From the NCBI GenBank assembly GCA_002163975.1, contig CP019636.1, positions 2,207,001-2,271,000 of the forward strand: 64,000 nucleotides of DNA, in the 5' to 3' direction. A program made the position numbers and the translations under genes. Positions 41,597 to 51,051 of this stretch are shown here, one piece after another. The notes under the pieces were generated by a model. It was not told the DNA's origin, did no database searches, and saw only the letters and a program-made list of their open reading frames with translations. Source of the DNA: Nostocales cyanobacterium HT-58-2 (lineage in GTDB: Bacteria; Cyanobacteriota; Cyanobacteriia; Cyanobacteriales; Nostocaceae). Position 1 is the first letter of the stretch, and each line of letters opens with the position of its first letter.

Positions 41597-43882
41597 TCAA
41601 AGAGCATCTCCCTCACTGCGGATCAATTGCAAGTATGCTCCTTCGACTTGTTGCAATTCTTCATGAGTTCCCCGTTGCACTACCTTTCCCCGTTCCAAAA
41701 CAATAATTTCATCACAATCGCGGATGGTACTCAGTCGATGTGCCACAATAATGCAAGTACATCCTCGCTGACGTAGTTTTTGGTCAATAATTTTTTCTGT
41801 TTCAGCATCCAGGGCGCTTGTGGCTTCATCCATGATGAGGATGGAGGGGTTATTAACTAAAGCACGAGCTATTTCCAAACGCTGTCGCTGACCGCCACTC
41901 AAATTAGTAGCTCCTTCTAAAAGGATGCTATCATAGCCTCCTGGTAGGGAAAGGACTGTATCATGGATGGCTGCATCCTGACAAGCTTGCACTAAATGGC
42001 TTTCAGGCACAGTAGTATCCCAAAGGGTTAAATTGTCCCTGACGCTACCAGCAAATAATAAAATATCTTGCTCTACGAAGGCGATAGAATTCACCAGGAC
42101 TGGGCGAGGAATTTGATTTCTGGGTTTGCCATCAAATTGAATTTCTCCCTGAGTCGGTTCATATAGCCCACATATGAGTTTGGCAATGGTAGATTTACCA
42201 GAACCACTTCCACCAACAAGGGCAACTCGCTGTCCTGGTTTGATTGATAAATTAAAGTTTTCAATTAAGGGAGCAGCAGCTTGGTTGTAGCCAAATGTCA
42301 CATTCTCCAACTTGACATACCCCTGCAATTTGGGCATGATTCTAGAGAAGGTTAGGGGTTGAGAGGAAGTTTCTCTCGTTTCCTCTTTTAACTGCGGATC
42401 TATCGGGTTTTGGGAAACATCATCCAAGCGATTTAGGCTACCCTCGACTTTTTGGAGATCACTGCCAAGACTAACGAGATTATTCACAGGCTCCATAAAA
42501 CTATTCATTAGTCCTTGAAATGCTACTAGCATTCCAATAGTCAAGTTACCGTCCATAACCCGCAGCCCACCAACAGCTAAGACTAACATGGATGTCATGG
42601 TCGATAAGAACGAGGGCAAAATTCCCAAACCCTGGCTAGTTATATCTATTTCCTGTCGCGCATTAATCGCGTTGGCATAGTAGCCGGCCCATCGGGCAAA
42701 GAAATCAGACTCTAACCCAGATGCTTTTAAAGTTTCCATACTTTGGAGACCAGAAATAGCCACTCCACTAACTTTTCCTTGCTCCTGCATGAATCTGATA
42801 TTGGCGTCTACGCGCCACCGAGATACTTGCTGCAATGTCAGGAGATTCACAGCGACAAAGATGATCCCAATTAAGGTCAACACCGCGTCATATTGCAGCA
42901 TAACAATTGCATAAAAAATGACCATGACTGCAGCGATCGCAGTAGTGGCTAATTTCCCCGACAGCAGATCGGCTAAGTCGTCGTTAAGATGGATGCGGTT
43001 GCTGATTTCTCCGGCAAATCTTTGAGCATAAAAACTTACAGGTAAACGCAGGATATGCCATAAAAATCGGCTGGACATACTCACAGATAACTTAATCTTC
43101 ATCCGGCGCAGAAACTTTAACTGTAGTAATGTCAACAGTCCATTCAGGATGGCTGTGAGTATCATTCCTAACAGGAGTGGGCGCAGCCAATCCTGCCTGT
43201 TTTGTACCAAAATATTATCTACAAACACTTGGGAAAATACGGGTGATACTAGTCCAGGAATGACGAGTAAAAATCCAGCGAAAATGCAGTAGAGCAGTAC
43301 CTCACCAGACCCTTGCAGACGTTCCCGCAAAGCTAAGATAATGTTGGGTTTGCTACCACCTTTTTGGAACTGTTGACCTGGTTCCAAAAGCAGTACAATT
43401 CCTGTGAAACTTGCGTCAAATTCTTGCGCAGATATAGACCTTGGTCCGGTTGCGGGGTCATTCAGATAAACTTGCTTGTCGCTAAACCCCTCCACGACCA
43501 AGAAATGGTTAAAGTTCCAAAAGACGATGTAGGGGCATTGCAAATGTCGCAGTCCATCCAAATCTGCTTTCAAACCTTTGGCATTTAATCCGTAGCCTCT
43601 AGCAGCGTTAAGGATATTTGAAGCTTTGCTCCCATCCCGCGATACGCCGCAATCTTGACGCAGTTGCGCTAGGGGTACAATCCGACCGTAGTAACCCAGA
43701 ATAATTCCCAAAGCAGCAGCGCCACATTCCACCGCTTCCATTTGCAAAACAGTGGGGGTACGACGCCGAATGTCCCTATCCCCAAATAAAGTTAGTATTT
43801 TTTTGACAAAAGTTATCGCAGTAGAAATACGATGGCGAATATTTTTATTTGTAAATATTGCTTGTAGCTTTGACAACAACAT
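41597..43882 (-). CDS. C39-peptidase ABC exporter (NHLP type, set A)
   Basis: This 761-residue protein has an N-terminal C39 peptidase with Cys in VECGAAAL (C53), His in NFNHFLVVEGF (H126) and Asp in YLNDPATG (D142), all in place. The permease spans about 175-460 and the ATPase carries GGSGSGKST, NLSGGQRQRLEIARAL and ILIMDEATSALD. It should cleave leaders after GG and export the core. The HlyD partner precedes it by 24 nt and the leader peptide gene follows 257 nt downstream, so all three probably form one transcription unit. Confidence 0.93.
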   Translation of the reverse strand: MLLSKLQAIFTNKNIRHRISTAITFVKKILTLFGDRDIRRRTPTVLQMEAVECGAAALGIILGYYGRIVPLAQLRQDCGVSRDGSKASNILNAARGYGLNAKGLKADLDGLRHLQCPYIVFWNFNHFLVVEGFSDKQVYLNDPATGPRSISAQEFDASFTGIVLLLEPGQQFQKGGSKPNIILALRERLQGSGEVLLYCIFAGFLLVIPGLVSPVFSQVFVDNILVQNRQDWLRPLLLGMILTAILNGLLTLLQLKFLRRMKIKLSVSMSSRFLWHILRLPVSFYAQRFAGEISNRIHLNDDLADLLSGKLATTAIAAVMVIFYAIVMLQYDAVLTLIGIIFVAVNLLTLQQVSRWRVDANIRFMQEQGKVSGVAISGLQSMETLKASGLESDFFARWAGYYANAINARQEIDITSQGLGILPSFLSTMTSMLVLAVGGLRVMDGNLTIGMLVAFQGLMNSFMEPVNNLVSLGSDLQKVEGSLNRLDDVSQNPIDPQLKEETRETSSQPLTFSRIMPKLQGYVKLENVTFGYNQAAAPLIENFNLSIKPGQRVALVGGSGSGKSTIAKLICGLYEPTQGEIQFDGKPRNQIPRPVLVNSIAFVEQDILLFAGSVRDNLTLWDTTVPESHLVQACQDAAIHDTVLSLPGGYDSILLEGATNLSGGQRQRLEIARALVNNPSILIMDEATSALDAETEKIIDQKLRQRGCTCIIVAHRLSTIRDCDEIIVLERGKVVQRGTHEELQQVEGAYLQLIRSEGDAL

Positions 43883-43906
43883 TATTTATTAAAATTTTAG
43901 ACTACG

Positions 43907-45175
43907 TTAATTGACACCAGTGAAAGACTTGAGGAGAGGAAAAACAAAGCTAATAGGCGCTCGTTCCTCTGTGGTGACTCTTACGGTAGTCGTAGTGCCA
44001 GAAGAAATTTTCATCTGCGGACCTTTGGAAGAAGACCACTTGTATCCACTGAAGGTTGAGTTGTCTGGTTGCAAGTCAGCAAAAACTTGGATTTGAGGTC
44101 CTTGAGCCATCAAGCTTTGCACAACCTCTGAATTGCCTACTAGACTTAAAGCACCCTCTTTAGTGACAGGAAAAGCTGAGACATCGGTGACAGTAGCCAC
44201 GATGCCGCCAAATCGTTCGCGCTCTACTGTGGAAGGTGTAATTTGTACCTTCATTCCTGTGCGAATCTTCTTACCATCGCTCACAGGAAAGAAAGTCAGG
44301 GCAGTTATTTTGCCTGATGGCTCCTCTGCTTGAATAGTGGCAATGCGGGTTCCTTGGCTAACGACTTGCCCAGGAAATGTAGTTACTTCTAAAACTCGTC
44401 CGCTGTAAGGACTGATAACTTGGCTGTTTTTCTGTAATTGCACTTCCAATTGGGCGATATTTTGCCGTACCTCTTGGATCTGATTTTGTCGGGTGGTTGA
44501 AAATTGAAAATTTTGTTCAATCAGACTTTTTTCTTTGATTACCAATCCTTGCAACTGGCTTTGGAAGTCGTTGATTTGGCTGAGCTTCTCCTGGTATGCT
44601 TGTTGTGCCTGTAAAACCATTTCCTCTGAAATTGCCCCTTGTGCCTTCAGCTTTTTGAGCCTCTCGAATCTAGTGTTGAGAATAGGGGCTAAACTTTTAG
44701 CTTGACGGAGGTTTTGCTGTAGGCTGTAGCGTTGCTGGGCGATCGCTTTAATTTCTAGTTCGCTTCGTAAAGATTGCAATGAGTTAGCGTTCTGATTCTG
44801 GCTTTTTAGTTCTAGTAGCTTGATACCCTGCTGCTGTAGTTGTTTCTGGAGTTCGGCTTGGTCAATCATTGCCAGTATCTGTCCCTTTTTGACAAATTCC
44901 CCAACACGTAAATTCATTGCCACCAATTGTCCGCTAGCTGGCGACTGGAAAGCCATAACCTTGCTAGGATAAATTAATACCCCTTGACCTGTAACCGTAA
45001 TGGGTATGCGACCAACAATACTCCAGATAACTGCTGTTGCTACCAACGAACCAAGAGCAGTTAAAGGTAGCCAATTCATTGGGTGGATCACTTGCATGAC
45101 TTGATCCAACCGTTCTGGGGAAGATGAACTTTCTAAAGCTTTTTTTCGGAAAAGGTTGTTATTTTGTGTAACCAT
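43907..45175 (-). CDS. HlyD-family adaptor of NHLP export (set A)
   Basis: This 422-residue membrane-fusion protein has a cytoplasmic N-terminus (FRKKALESSSSPERLDQVMQ), one membrane helix (about 35-57), a lipoyl-like half (GQLVAMNLRVGEFVKKGQIL), a long coiled coil (about 105-265) and a closing half (VISPYSGRVLEVTTFPGQVV). It links the inner-membrane ABC to the outer envelope. It is the first gene of the HlyD-C39ABC-peptide unit and clearly paralogous to the protein at 54022. Confidence 0.92.
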   Translation of the reverse strand: MVTQNNNLFRKKALESSSSPERLDQVMQVIHPMNWLPLTALGSLVATAVIWSIVGRIPITVTGQGVLIYPSKVMAFQSPASGQLVAMNLRVGEFVKKGQILAMIDQAELQKQLQQQGIKLLELKSQNQNANSLQSLRSELEIKAIAQQRYSLQQNLRQAKSLAPILNTRFERLKKLKAQGAISEEMVLQAQQAYQEKLSQINDFQSQLQGLVIKEKSLIEQNFQFSTTRQNQIQEVRQNIAQLEVQLQKNSQVISPYSGRVLEVTTFPGQVVSQGTRIATIQAEEPSGKITALTFFPVSDGKKIRTGMKVQITPSTVERERFGGIVATVTDVSAFPVTKEGALSLVGNSEVVQSLMAQGPQIQVFADLQPDNSTFSGYKWSSSKGPQMKISSGTTTTVRVTTEERAPISFVFPLLKSFTGVN

Positions 45176-45755
45176 ATGACACCGTCTTCAGGCAGGGGGT
45201 GGAGAATGACAATTACCAATTAACAATGTCCGCGAATTTTCTTTAGTGTCCAGTCAAATCTATGTGCAGCTAGTGACACTTGAAGCAACAACTCCGTACT
45301 TAGTTCATTTTCATATTTGCAATGCTCACTTAGGGGCTTACCAGTAATATACGCGAACCTGCCATAATTGTCGAAAGTCCAACACGACAACCGATTGATA
45401 ACTCAACACGTGAATTAGTCGAGAAACTCTTGCTTGAACGGGTTTTATTAGCAGCGATAAGCGGAGCTTAAAGCCTTGCCTGCGGCAGCTAGCTGCGCGA
45501 ACGGCTCTTGCTGGTTCTGTTACCTAACCAAGCTCTGCTTGGTTGCCTCAAAGCTCGGCTTTGAAGCTTGTTCTAAAAGTGAAGCTTGTTCTAAAAGAAC
45601 AGGCTTGGCAACATACGGACCATCGCCCGTGTCACTGGAGTCTCACCACGTTAGCTCCAACACTGTGGAAAACAGAAATAGTACCAGGTTCCGAAATACG
45701 TTGAAGCCACTAAAAAAACCAGGTAGGCTAATTCTCCAATCCGAAAACCGTTAAG
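45176..45755. repeat. Repeat-rich intergenic region
   Basis: No gene is supported. It contains a palindromic module (gcagcgataagcggagctta, 45450-45472), the palindrome GCAGCTAGCTGC (45484-45495), AACCAAGC-TCT-GCTTGGTT (45526-45544), CAAAGC-TCG-GCTTTG (45549-45563) and a tandem duplication of gaagcttgttctaaaag (45563-45580, 45581-45598). The stretch 45200-45440 presumably holds the set A promoter. The stacked hairpins lie between two minus-strand genes. Confidence 0.6.
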
Positions 45756-48674
45756 CTAAAGCCAGTTCCCAACTAAAACATAAGGTGCCCAGTAAAATGG
45801 GTGTCCTTTATCCTCCAAAACAAACAGTTGGGCGCGACGTAAAGCTTCTGCTTTCGTTATCTTAGAGTCCAGCGTTAACTGGCGGTAAAATTCACTCATT
45901 AGGATGGAAGTAGAATTATCATCTACTTGCCACAACGAAGCCAGGGTACTGCGTGCGCCAGAACGCACAGCAAATCCAGCGAGTCCTAAAGCAGCTCGCT
46001 TATCTCCAGTAGCTGTCTCACAAGCACTAAGGACAAGTAATTCAATGGGAGGAGGTACGCGAGATGAACGCCCTACCACTTGTTCTCTTGTTTGCAGTAC
46101 TTCACGCAATTGCTTAATATTAATCTTGCCATTCCAAGCTAGTATAAATGTCTCTTCCTGTTGGGAACTAAATCTGCCGTGGGTTGCGAGGTGAACAACT
46201 CCGTAAGAAGCATAACTAACTTGCTTTTCAACACTTGTGTCAGTAAAAGCTTGGTTGACAAGTTGTTTCGAGGGGATAACTGCTGCAATTTGCTGCAATT
46301 CAGTGGCGACGTTGGGTAGAGGACTAAAATTGAAGCGAGATTCTGTCAGTCCAGCTGTTAAAGCCTCAAATTGTTCCCGGTTTGGTTTGGGTGCTAGTAG
46401 TTGCAAACCGGGTGATAGGGCGATGCTGTACTTTTCTATGAGATACTGCTTGCCATCATAAAGTGCAGCCATCGGAATATTTCGCAATGAACCATCCAAT
46501 ACAAAAACGAGATTTTTGACGTTGCTTTGCTCCAAATCTGCAATGGCAGGTTTGATCATCCAGTTATACACTTCTTGGGATAGCGCTTCGCGATCGCGAA
46601 ATGTGTAGCGTTGTTCTAGTTTTTGTCGCAGTGCTTCTAAGGTGCTTTCGACTTCGGCTTTGGGTTTGTCAGTTGTGTAGTGCCGTAATTCTTTAGAAAG
46701 CGGTAATTTGACAATTGTTTCTATGCGGTCTGTCAAAATAATTGAGTAAAAAACTGCTGTGGCTGGACTACTATTATCCACCACTTCGTCAATCTGCGTT
46801 GGCTGGACGGTAATACAAGCATCTCGAAAAAAGTTGTCTAATTCAGCCAACTGTAAAGTTTCAATCGCCTCACGAGCTTGTTTTAAGTTTTTTTGGTTGA
46901 CTTCTCCTTTCATTCCTGCTTTGTCGGAAGAAATTTGAGAAGGTTGTAAAAGTAATGCAACGAGTTGGCGATAAATAGGTTCTACTTCATCGCGAAAGTC
47001 AAATTGAACGTCGGGATTGAGGGCTACCAAGTCACTACGTATAGATTTGAGAGTTTCCACTGCTGCGGTGTAAGCTGTAACTGCACTTTTGATATCTCCC
47101 TGAGCAAACAGCAGGCGTCCCAGTTGCCATTGCCATTGATAGGCAATATCAGGAGCATTAATGATCTGAGCAAGGTTTAAGGCTGATTCAGTATATCGTT
47201 GTGCTTGCGACCATTGTTTTTCCATCTCGTAAAATTGACCCAGATAACCTAAACTGTAAGACTCAGCACGTATATCTTTTAGGTCTTTGGCTTGTTGCAC
47301 AGCTGTATTTAATAGCTGGATAATCATTTGGGGATTTTGAATTGGAGAATTGAAAATTTCTCTGGTTGTTCCCTCGTTGCCTTGTCTCTTTATCTGGTTA
47401 TCCCTGTTTCCAAGACAAACTAAACTCTGGGCGAAGTTCACCCTGGCATAGACTGCGCCTCGACTGGGAGTTAAATTCGAGAGCGAAGATTGGATTGCTT
47501 GCAAATCTTCATTCGTTGGTTGCTTTTGAAGATACTGTAATACCTTCAACCGATTCAGTTGTGCTTGTACGGCAGTCAGGGTTGAAGTTGACGTATTTGC
47601 ACTTTTATAGTAATACTCACTGGCTTTTCTGTAGTAAGACTCAGCATTGTTTGTTTGCGTGACGTCCAAGCGGCGATAAGCCGGAGGCTTGACGCTACGC
47701 GTATCGCTCTCTTGCACTGTACCTTGTCTGCAGTGCGACGGTAGAAAATTATCTTCAGTGTTGATAGTATCTTTGAGTAGATTTCTGTTGCCCAAGGCAA
47801 AGGCAGCATTGCCTAAACTGAGTAAAATAGAACTTTCTTTTTGTGATGCTGGCAGCTGTTGCGCCAATACCAAACTTTGCTCCAGTACCTTTTGAGACTT
47901 ATCTATATTCCCACTTGCTAGCAGTACATTGCCGTAACTTTGCAATCCAGAAACTTTCAGAAGGGAATTTGGTGTAGAATCCAGATTTTTTTCTACCTGC
48001 TCAAAGATTTTCATCGTCCGCCGATAGAGCCCCAAGGATTGGAAGGCTGTAGCCTGGTTAATTAAACTACCAGTTTTCCCCGCAGTATCACCAATTTCAC
48101 CATAAATATTAGCAGCCTTTTGCCATGATTCCAATGCATTTTCAGCTTGCCCCAATGCTAGTTGCAAACTACCTTGAGTGTTGAGAGTCTGGGCAAGAAT
48201 GTGTTTGATGTCACTCGTATTCAATTTTGATTGGTTTAATAAATTCAGGCTGGTTGTAATAGCTTTACTGGCTTGGTTCCACTGTCCTAATTTTTGCTCA
48301 GTCAAAGAAAGATAATTTAACGCCAAAGCTTGGTTGAGTGCATCTTTTTGGGACTCATAAACCCGTGCAGACTGTTGGAAACTTTGCGCCGCCTCAGCAA
48401 ATTGTCCTGCTTGGTATAAAGTCTTTCCTTGTTGCATCAGTTGTTCTGTGTTTGAGGGCGCTTTGACCGGTTCACCAGTAGAAGATACTGAAGCAGAAGC
48501 ATAAAACAACCCCTCTGTTGGCAGGGAGGTTTTCTGGGCAAGAAGTCTCGAATCAGATGGTAACAAAGAAACACCACTACTGAAAATCAGTCCTAGCACA
48601 ACTAACAGGATGATTCGCAACTTGAGAAATACAGGCTTTTTTCTAGCTATCTTCCAAAAACCTGGTTTCGGCAT
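45756..48674 (-). CDS. TPR-CHAT protein, exported caspase-like protease candidate
   Basis: The 972-residue protein has an N-terminal membrane/signal segment (about 18-38), TPR repeats (about 70-520) and a C-terminal CHAT domain (about 680-972). The catalytic dyad is H832 in VHLATHGRF and C885 in LVLSACETATGD, both intact. CHAT-TPR proteins are caspase-like proteases; related ones in other bacteria are switched on by partner proteins. The TPR region contains about 25 in-frame extra residues (CRQGTVQESDTRSVKPPAYR) from a palindromic repeat at about 47668-47745. It lies 0.6 kb upstream of set A in transcription terms, divergent from the set B operon. Confidence 0.9.
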   Translation of the reverse strand: MPKPGFWKIARKKPVFLKLRIILLVVLGLIFSSGVSLLPSDSRLLAQKTSLPTEGLFYASASVSSTGEPVKAPSNTEQLMQQGKTLYQAGQFAEAAQSFQQSARVYESQKDALNQALALNYLSLTEQKLGQWNQASKAITTSLNLLNQSKLNTSDIKHILAQTLNTQGSLQLALGQAENALESWQKAANIYGEIGDTAGKTGSLINQATAFQSLGLYRRTMKIFEQVEKNLDSTPNSLLKVSGLQSYGNVLLASGNIDKSQKVLEQSLVLAQQLPASQKESSILLSLGNAAFALGNRNLLKDTINTEDNFLPSHCRQGTVQESDTRSVKPPAYRRLDVTQTNNAESYYRKASEYYYKSANTSTSTLTAVQAQLNRLKVLQYLQKQPTNEDLQAIQSSLSNLTPSRGAVYARVNFAQSLVCLGNRDNQIKRQGNEGTTREIFNSPIQNPQMIIQLLNTAVQQAKDLKDIRAESYSLGYLGQFYEMEKQWSQAQRYTESALNLAQIINAPDIAYQWQWQLGRLLFAQGDIKSAVTAYTAAVETLKSIRSDLVALNPDVQFDFRDEVEPIYRQLVALLLQPSQISSDKAGMKGEVNQKNLKQAREAIETLQLAELDNFFRDACITVQPTQIDEVVDNSSPATAVFYSIILTDRIETIVKLPLSKELRHYTTDKPKAEVESTLEALRQKLEQRYTFRDREALSQEVYNWMIKPAIADLEQSNVKNLVFVLDGSLRNIPMAALYDGKQYLIEKYSIALSPGLQLLAPKPNREQFEALTAGLTESRFNFSPLPNVATELQQIAAVIPSKQLVNQAFTDTSVEKQVSYASYGVVHLATHGRFSSQQEETFILAWNGKINIKQLREVLQTREQVVGRSSRVPPPIELLVLSACETATGDKRAALGLAGFAVRSGARSTLASLWQVDDNSTSILMSEFYRQLTLDSKITKAEALRRAQLFVLEDKGHPFYWAPYVLVGNWL
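47668..47745. repeat. Palindromic repeat read in frame in the TPR-CHAT gene
   Basis: The gcggcgataagccggaggct / gacgctacgcgtatcgctct modules equal those of the intergenic palindromic repeats, yet they lie inside a TPR-coding stretch with the frame open. The encoded text (SDTRSVKPPAYRRLDVTQ) does not fit a TPR unit. Confidence 0.6.
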
Positions 48675-49127
48675 TCCAAACCCCCTCCTTAGAGACTTTC
48701 AAAGAATAAATTATCCAAGAAAAAGAAAGAAAAGTAAAAGATTACCGAATCTAAGTCTAGCTAGCTTCCGTCTTTGTGATAGCGCGATCGCACATAAGCG
48801 CAAAGTGCAGGCTAAGCCAACGCCCAGGTGTTTCAAACAGACTCGGTACCCACCTTCGCTACGATAGCAGCAGCGCTGCTTTCAGTAGATCCCACTCGCG
48901 CAAAAATTCTTTTAAAGCCTCATTCAGTCTAGAATTCGTTTGACAGACAGAACCCCAAAACGAGCTCAGACTGCATAATTCACTTTGAGTCACTCCTAAT
49001 AGTTAGTTGTCAGTGGTAATGCAGTCCACAAAGCATCTCTATTTAAACTAAGGCAATTACAAATTAGTCCCTTTGCAGTTTGTAAAAAAACATTTTGCAT
49101 TAAACTTTAACAACGGAAATACTCATT
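48675..49127. other. Divergent intergenic region
   Basis: The gap separates the minus-strand CHAT gene from the plus-strand ParA-like gene and must hold both promoters. It contains GCGATCGC (HIP1) near 48783 and gatagcagcagcgctgct palindromic text near 48862-48880. No gene or operator is supported. Confidence 0.45.
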
Positions 49128-49889
49128 ATGGCAAAAATTATTTCTATTCACTCATACCGAGGTGGCACTGGCAAGTCAAACTCAACAGCTAATATTGCTA
49201 CAGCCATTGCCCGCCAAGGCAATCGAGTTGGCATTGTTGACACTGACCTTCCATCACCAGGCATTCACATCTTGTTCGGCTTGAATGAAAAACCCATAAA
49301 ACATACCCTTAATGAGTTCTTGTGGGGTCGCTGTGCAATTACCGATGCCGCCTATGATGTTACATCTGTCCTTAAAACCCAGGCGGATGCCCGTAGTGGC
49401 ATCTATTTAGTTCCTTCAAGTGTTAAATTGAACGATATTTCCCGTATATTACGCGAGCGGTTCGACGTTGAACTGTTGCTTAAGGGTTTTAAAGACTTAA
49501 TCAAAAATCTCAAACTTGACTACCTGTTAATCGACACTCACCCAGGTCTTAACCAAGAAACCCTAATATCACTAACAACTTCCGATATCGTCTTGTTAGT
49601 ACTCCGACCCGACCAACAAGACTTTCAGGGTACTGCTGTAACTGTAGATGTAGCGCGCAAGCTGCGAGTACCAAACTTATCACTAATGGTTAATAAAGCG
49701 CTGAAATACTACGACTTCGAGGATCTGCAAAAAAAAGTGGAACAAATTTATCAAACCCCAGTTGTTGGTATCATTCCTGAGTCACAAGACTTGCTTCGGT
49801 TTGCTAGTAGCGGCATTTTTTGCCTAAACTACCCCAATCATCCTATAAGTCAGATGTTAGACAAAGTAGCAAAAAAAATGATCTCTTAA
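49128..49889 (+). CDS. ParA/MinD-like ATPase
   Basis: This 253-residue P-loop ATPase has a deviant Walker A RGGTGKS (11-17), IVDTDLPSPG (about 37-46) and YLLIDTHPGLNQETL (about 134-148). These are the hallmarks of MinD/ParA/SIMIBI ATPases, including the signature Lys at position 16. No ParB or MinE gene is near, so chromosome or plasmid partition is unlikely. As the first gene before a haem-sensor-like protein, a nucleotide-fold protein and export set B, it may position the secretion complex in the cell (inference). Confidence 0.85.
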   Translation: MAKIISIHSYRGGTGKSNSTANIATAIARQGNRVGIVDTDLPSPGIHILFGLNEKPIKHTLNEFLWGRCAITDAAYDVTSVLKTQADARSGIYLVPSSVKLNDISRILRERFDVELLLKGFKDLIKNLKLDYLLIDTHPGLNQETLISLTTSDIVLLVLRPDQQDFQGTAVTVDVARKLRVPNLSLMVNKALKYYDFEDLQKKVEQIYQTPVVGIIPESQDLLRFASSGIFCLNYPNHPISQMLDKVAKKMIS

Positions 49890-50041
49890 AAGAGCTACAG
49901 TTCTAATTTGCTATCTTTCTGTTGTCACTCAAGCAGAATAAAAATAGAAATATTCCTGATTCACTGTTATGAAAAGAATTTTCTATTAGCTCACATTTTG
50001 AACATTATCAATCTTGATTTATCCAGTGCATATCATTCTAT

Positions 50042-50986
50042 ATGTTCAAAAAAATTAACTCAAAATTAAATAATTTAAAATTAGCGAAAAAGCTTACTCT
50101 CCTACTACTTCTAATATTTATTGGCGGAATTGCCTTTAGTGGAGTTGCTTTGGCTAATATTCTCAATTACAAAGCTCAAGATGAAATCAGTTCAAAGGCT
50201 TGGTTAATGATTCGGACTCTAAGTTCAGTTCGTTCTTACACAAGCAACGAAGTGACTCCGCAGCTGGAAACTCGCCTAGAACGAGATGAATTTTCACCAC
50301 AGGTTATCCCTGCTTACTCAGCACGTATAGTCTTTGAGAATCTAAAAAAGGATAACAAATCCTACAAAGACTTTATTTATAAGGAAGCGATGCTTAATCC
50401 TACTAATGTTAACGATAAAGCTGATAGTTTTGAGACGGCAATTGTAAAACGCTTCCAGCAAAACAAGAGCCTTAAAGAATTAACAGGTTTTCGTTCTTTA
50501 GAAAATGGAGAATACTTCTATATCGCTCGTCCCTTAGCCTTAACCGATTCTAGTTGCCTGAAATGTCATAGCACACCAGATGTTGCGCCCAAGAACATGG
50601 TTGAGATTTATGGGACAAAAAATGGATTTGGGTGGACATTGAATCTGATTAACGGCATTCAAATTATTTCGATTCCAGCCGCTCAAGTTCTCCAAAATGC
50701 TCGTCAATCATTTGTTGTAGTTATAGGAATTGTAGCTATCTTTTTTGCACTTGCCATATTCATGGCTAACTTATGGCTCAAGCGATATATTCTTGGACCG
50801 ATCAAGCGCGTAGTCCAAGTTGCAGAAGCTGTGAGTACTGGTGATATGGATGCCGAGTTTGAGAAAGTATCTAACGATGAGGTAGCCAGTTTAGTTGAAG
50901 CCTTTACGCGCATGAAGCTAAGTTTAGCATTGGCAATCAAAAGGGTAGAGCAGTACCGTATGAAACCTCGTAAACCTGATAATTGA
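50042..50986 (+). CDS. DUF3365 haem-sensor-like protein with HAMP domain
   Basis: This 314-residue protein has membrane helix 1 (about 18-39) and an extracytoplasmic DUF3365/Tll0287-like domain (40-215) with a c-type haem motif CLKCH (172-176). Helix 2 (about 221-244) and a cytoplasmic HAMP linker (245-295: LGPIKRVVQVAEAVSTGDMD) follow. There is no output kinase or cyclase. Such proteins are thought to sense redox or gas ligands through covalently bound haem. The output probably passes to a separate partner, perhaps the next gene, the double CNB-fold protein. Confidence 0.88.
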   Translation: MFKKINSKLNNLKLAKKLTLLLLLIFIGGIAFSGVALANILNYKAQDEISSKAWLMIRTLSSVRSYTSNEVTPQLETRLERDEFSPQVIPAYSARIVFENLKKDNKSYKDFIYKEAMLNPTNVNDKADSFETAIVKRFQQNKSLKELTGFRSLENGEYFYIARPLALTDSSCLKCHSTPDVAPKNMVEIYGTKNGFGWTLNLINGIQIISIPAAQVLQNARQSFVVVIGIVAIFFALAIFMANLWLKRYILGPIKRVVQVAEAVSTGDMDAEFEKVSNDEVASLVEAFTRMKLSLALAIKRVEQYRMKPRKPDN

Positions 50987-51051
50987 TAAAAATGAATGAA
51001 CTGTATGCTCATCAAAGCTAATGGCAACAATACTATTGAAAATTTAAGCAT

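Noticed and set aside
45476-45754. 92-codon frame through the hairpin cluster
   Set aside because: It is a translation of stacked palindromic repeats (rich in Cys, Ser, Lys, Leu repeats) without start signals.
49128-49889. Plasmid partition gene suggesting a plasmid origin
   Set aside because: No ParB, iteron repeats or replication initiator is present; the ATPase sits in a signalling/export operon.
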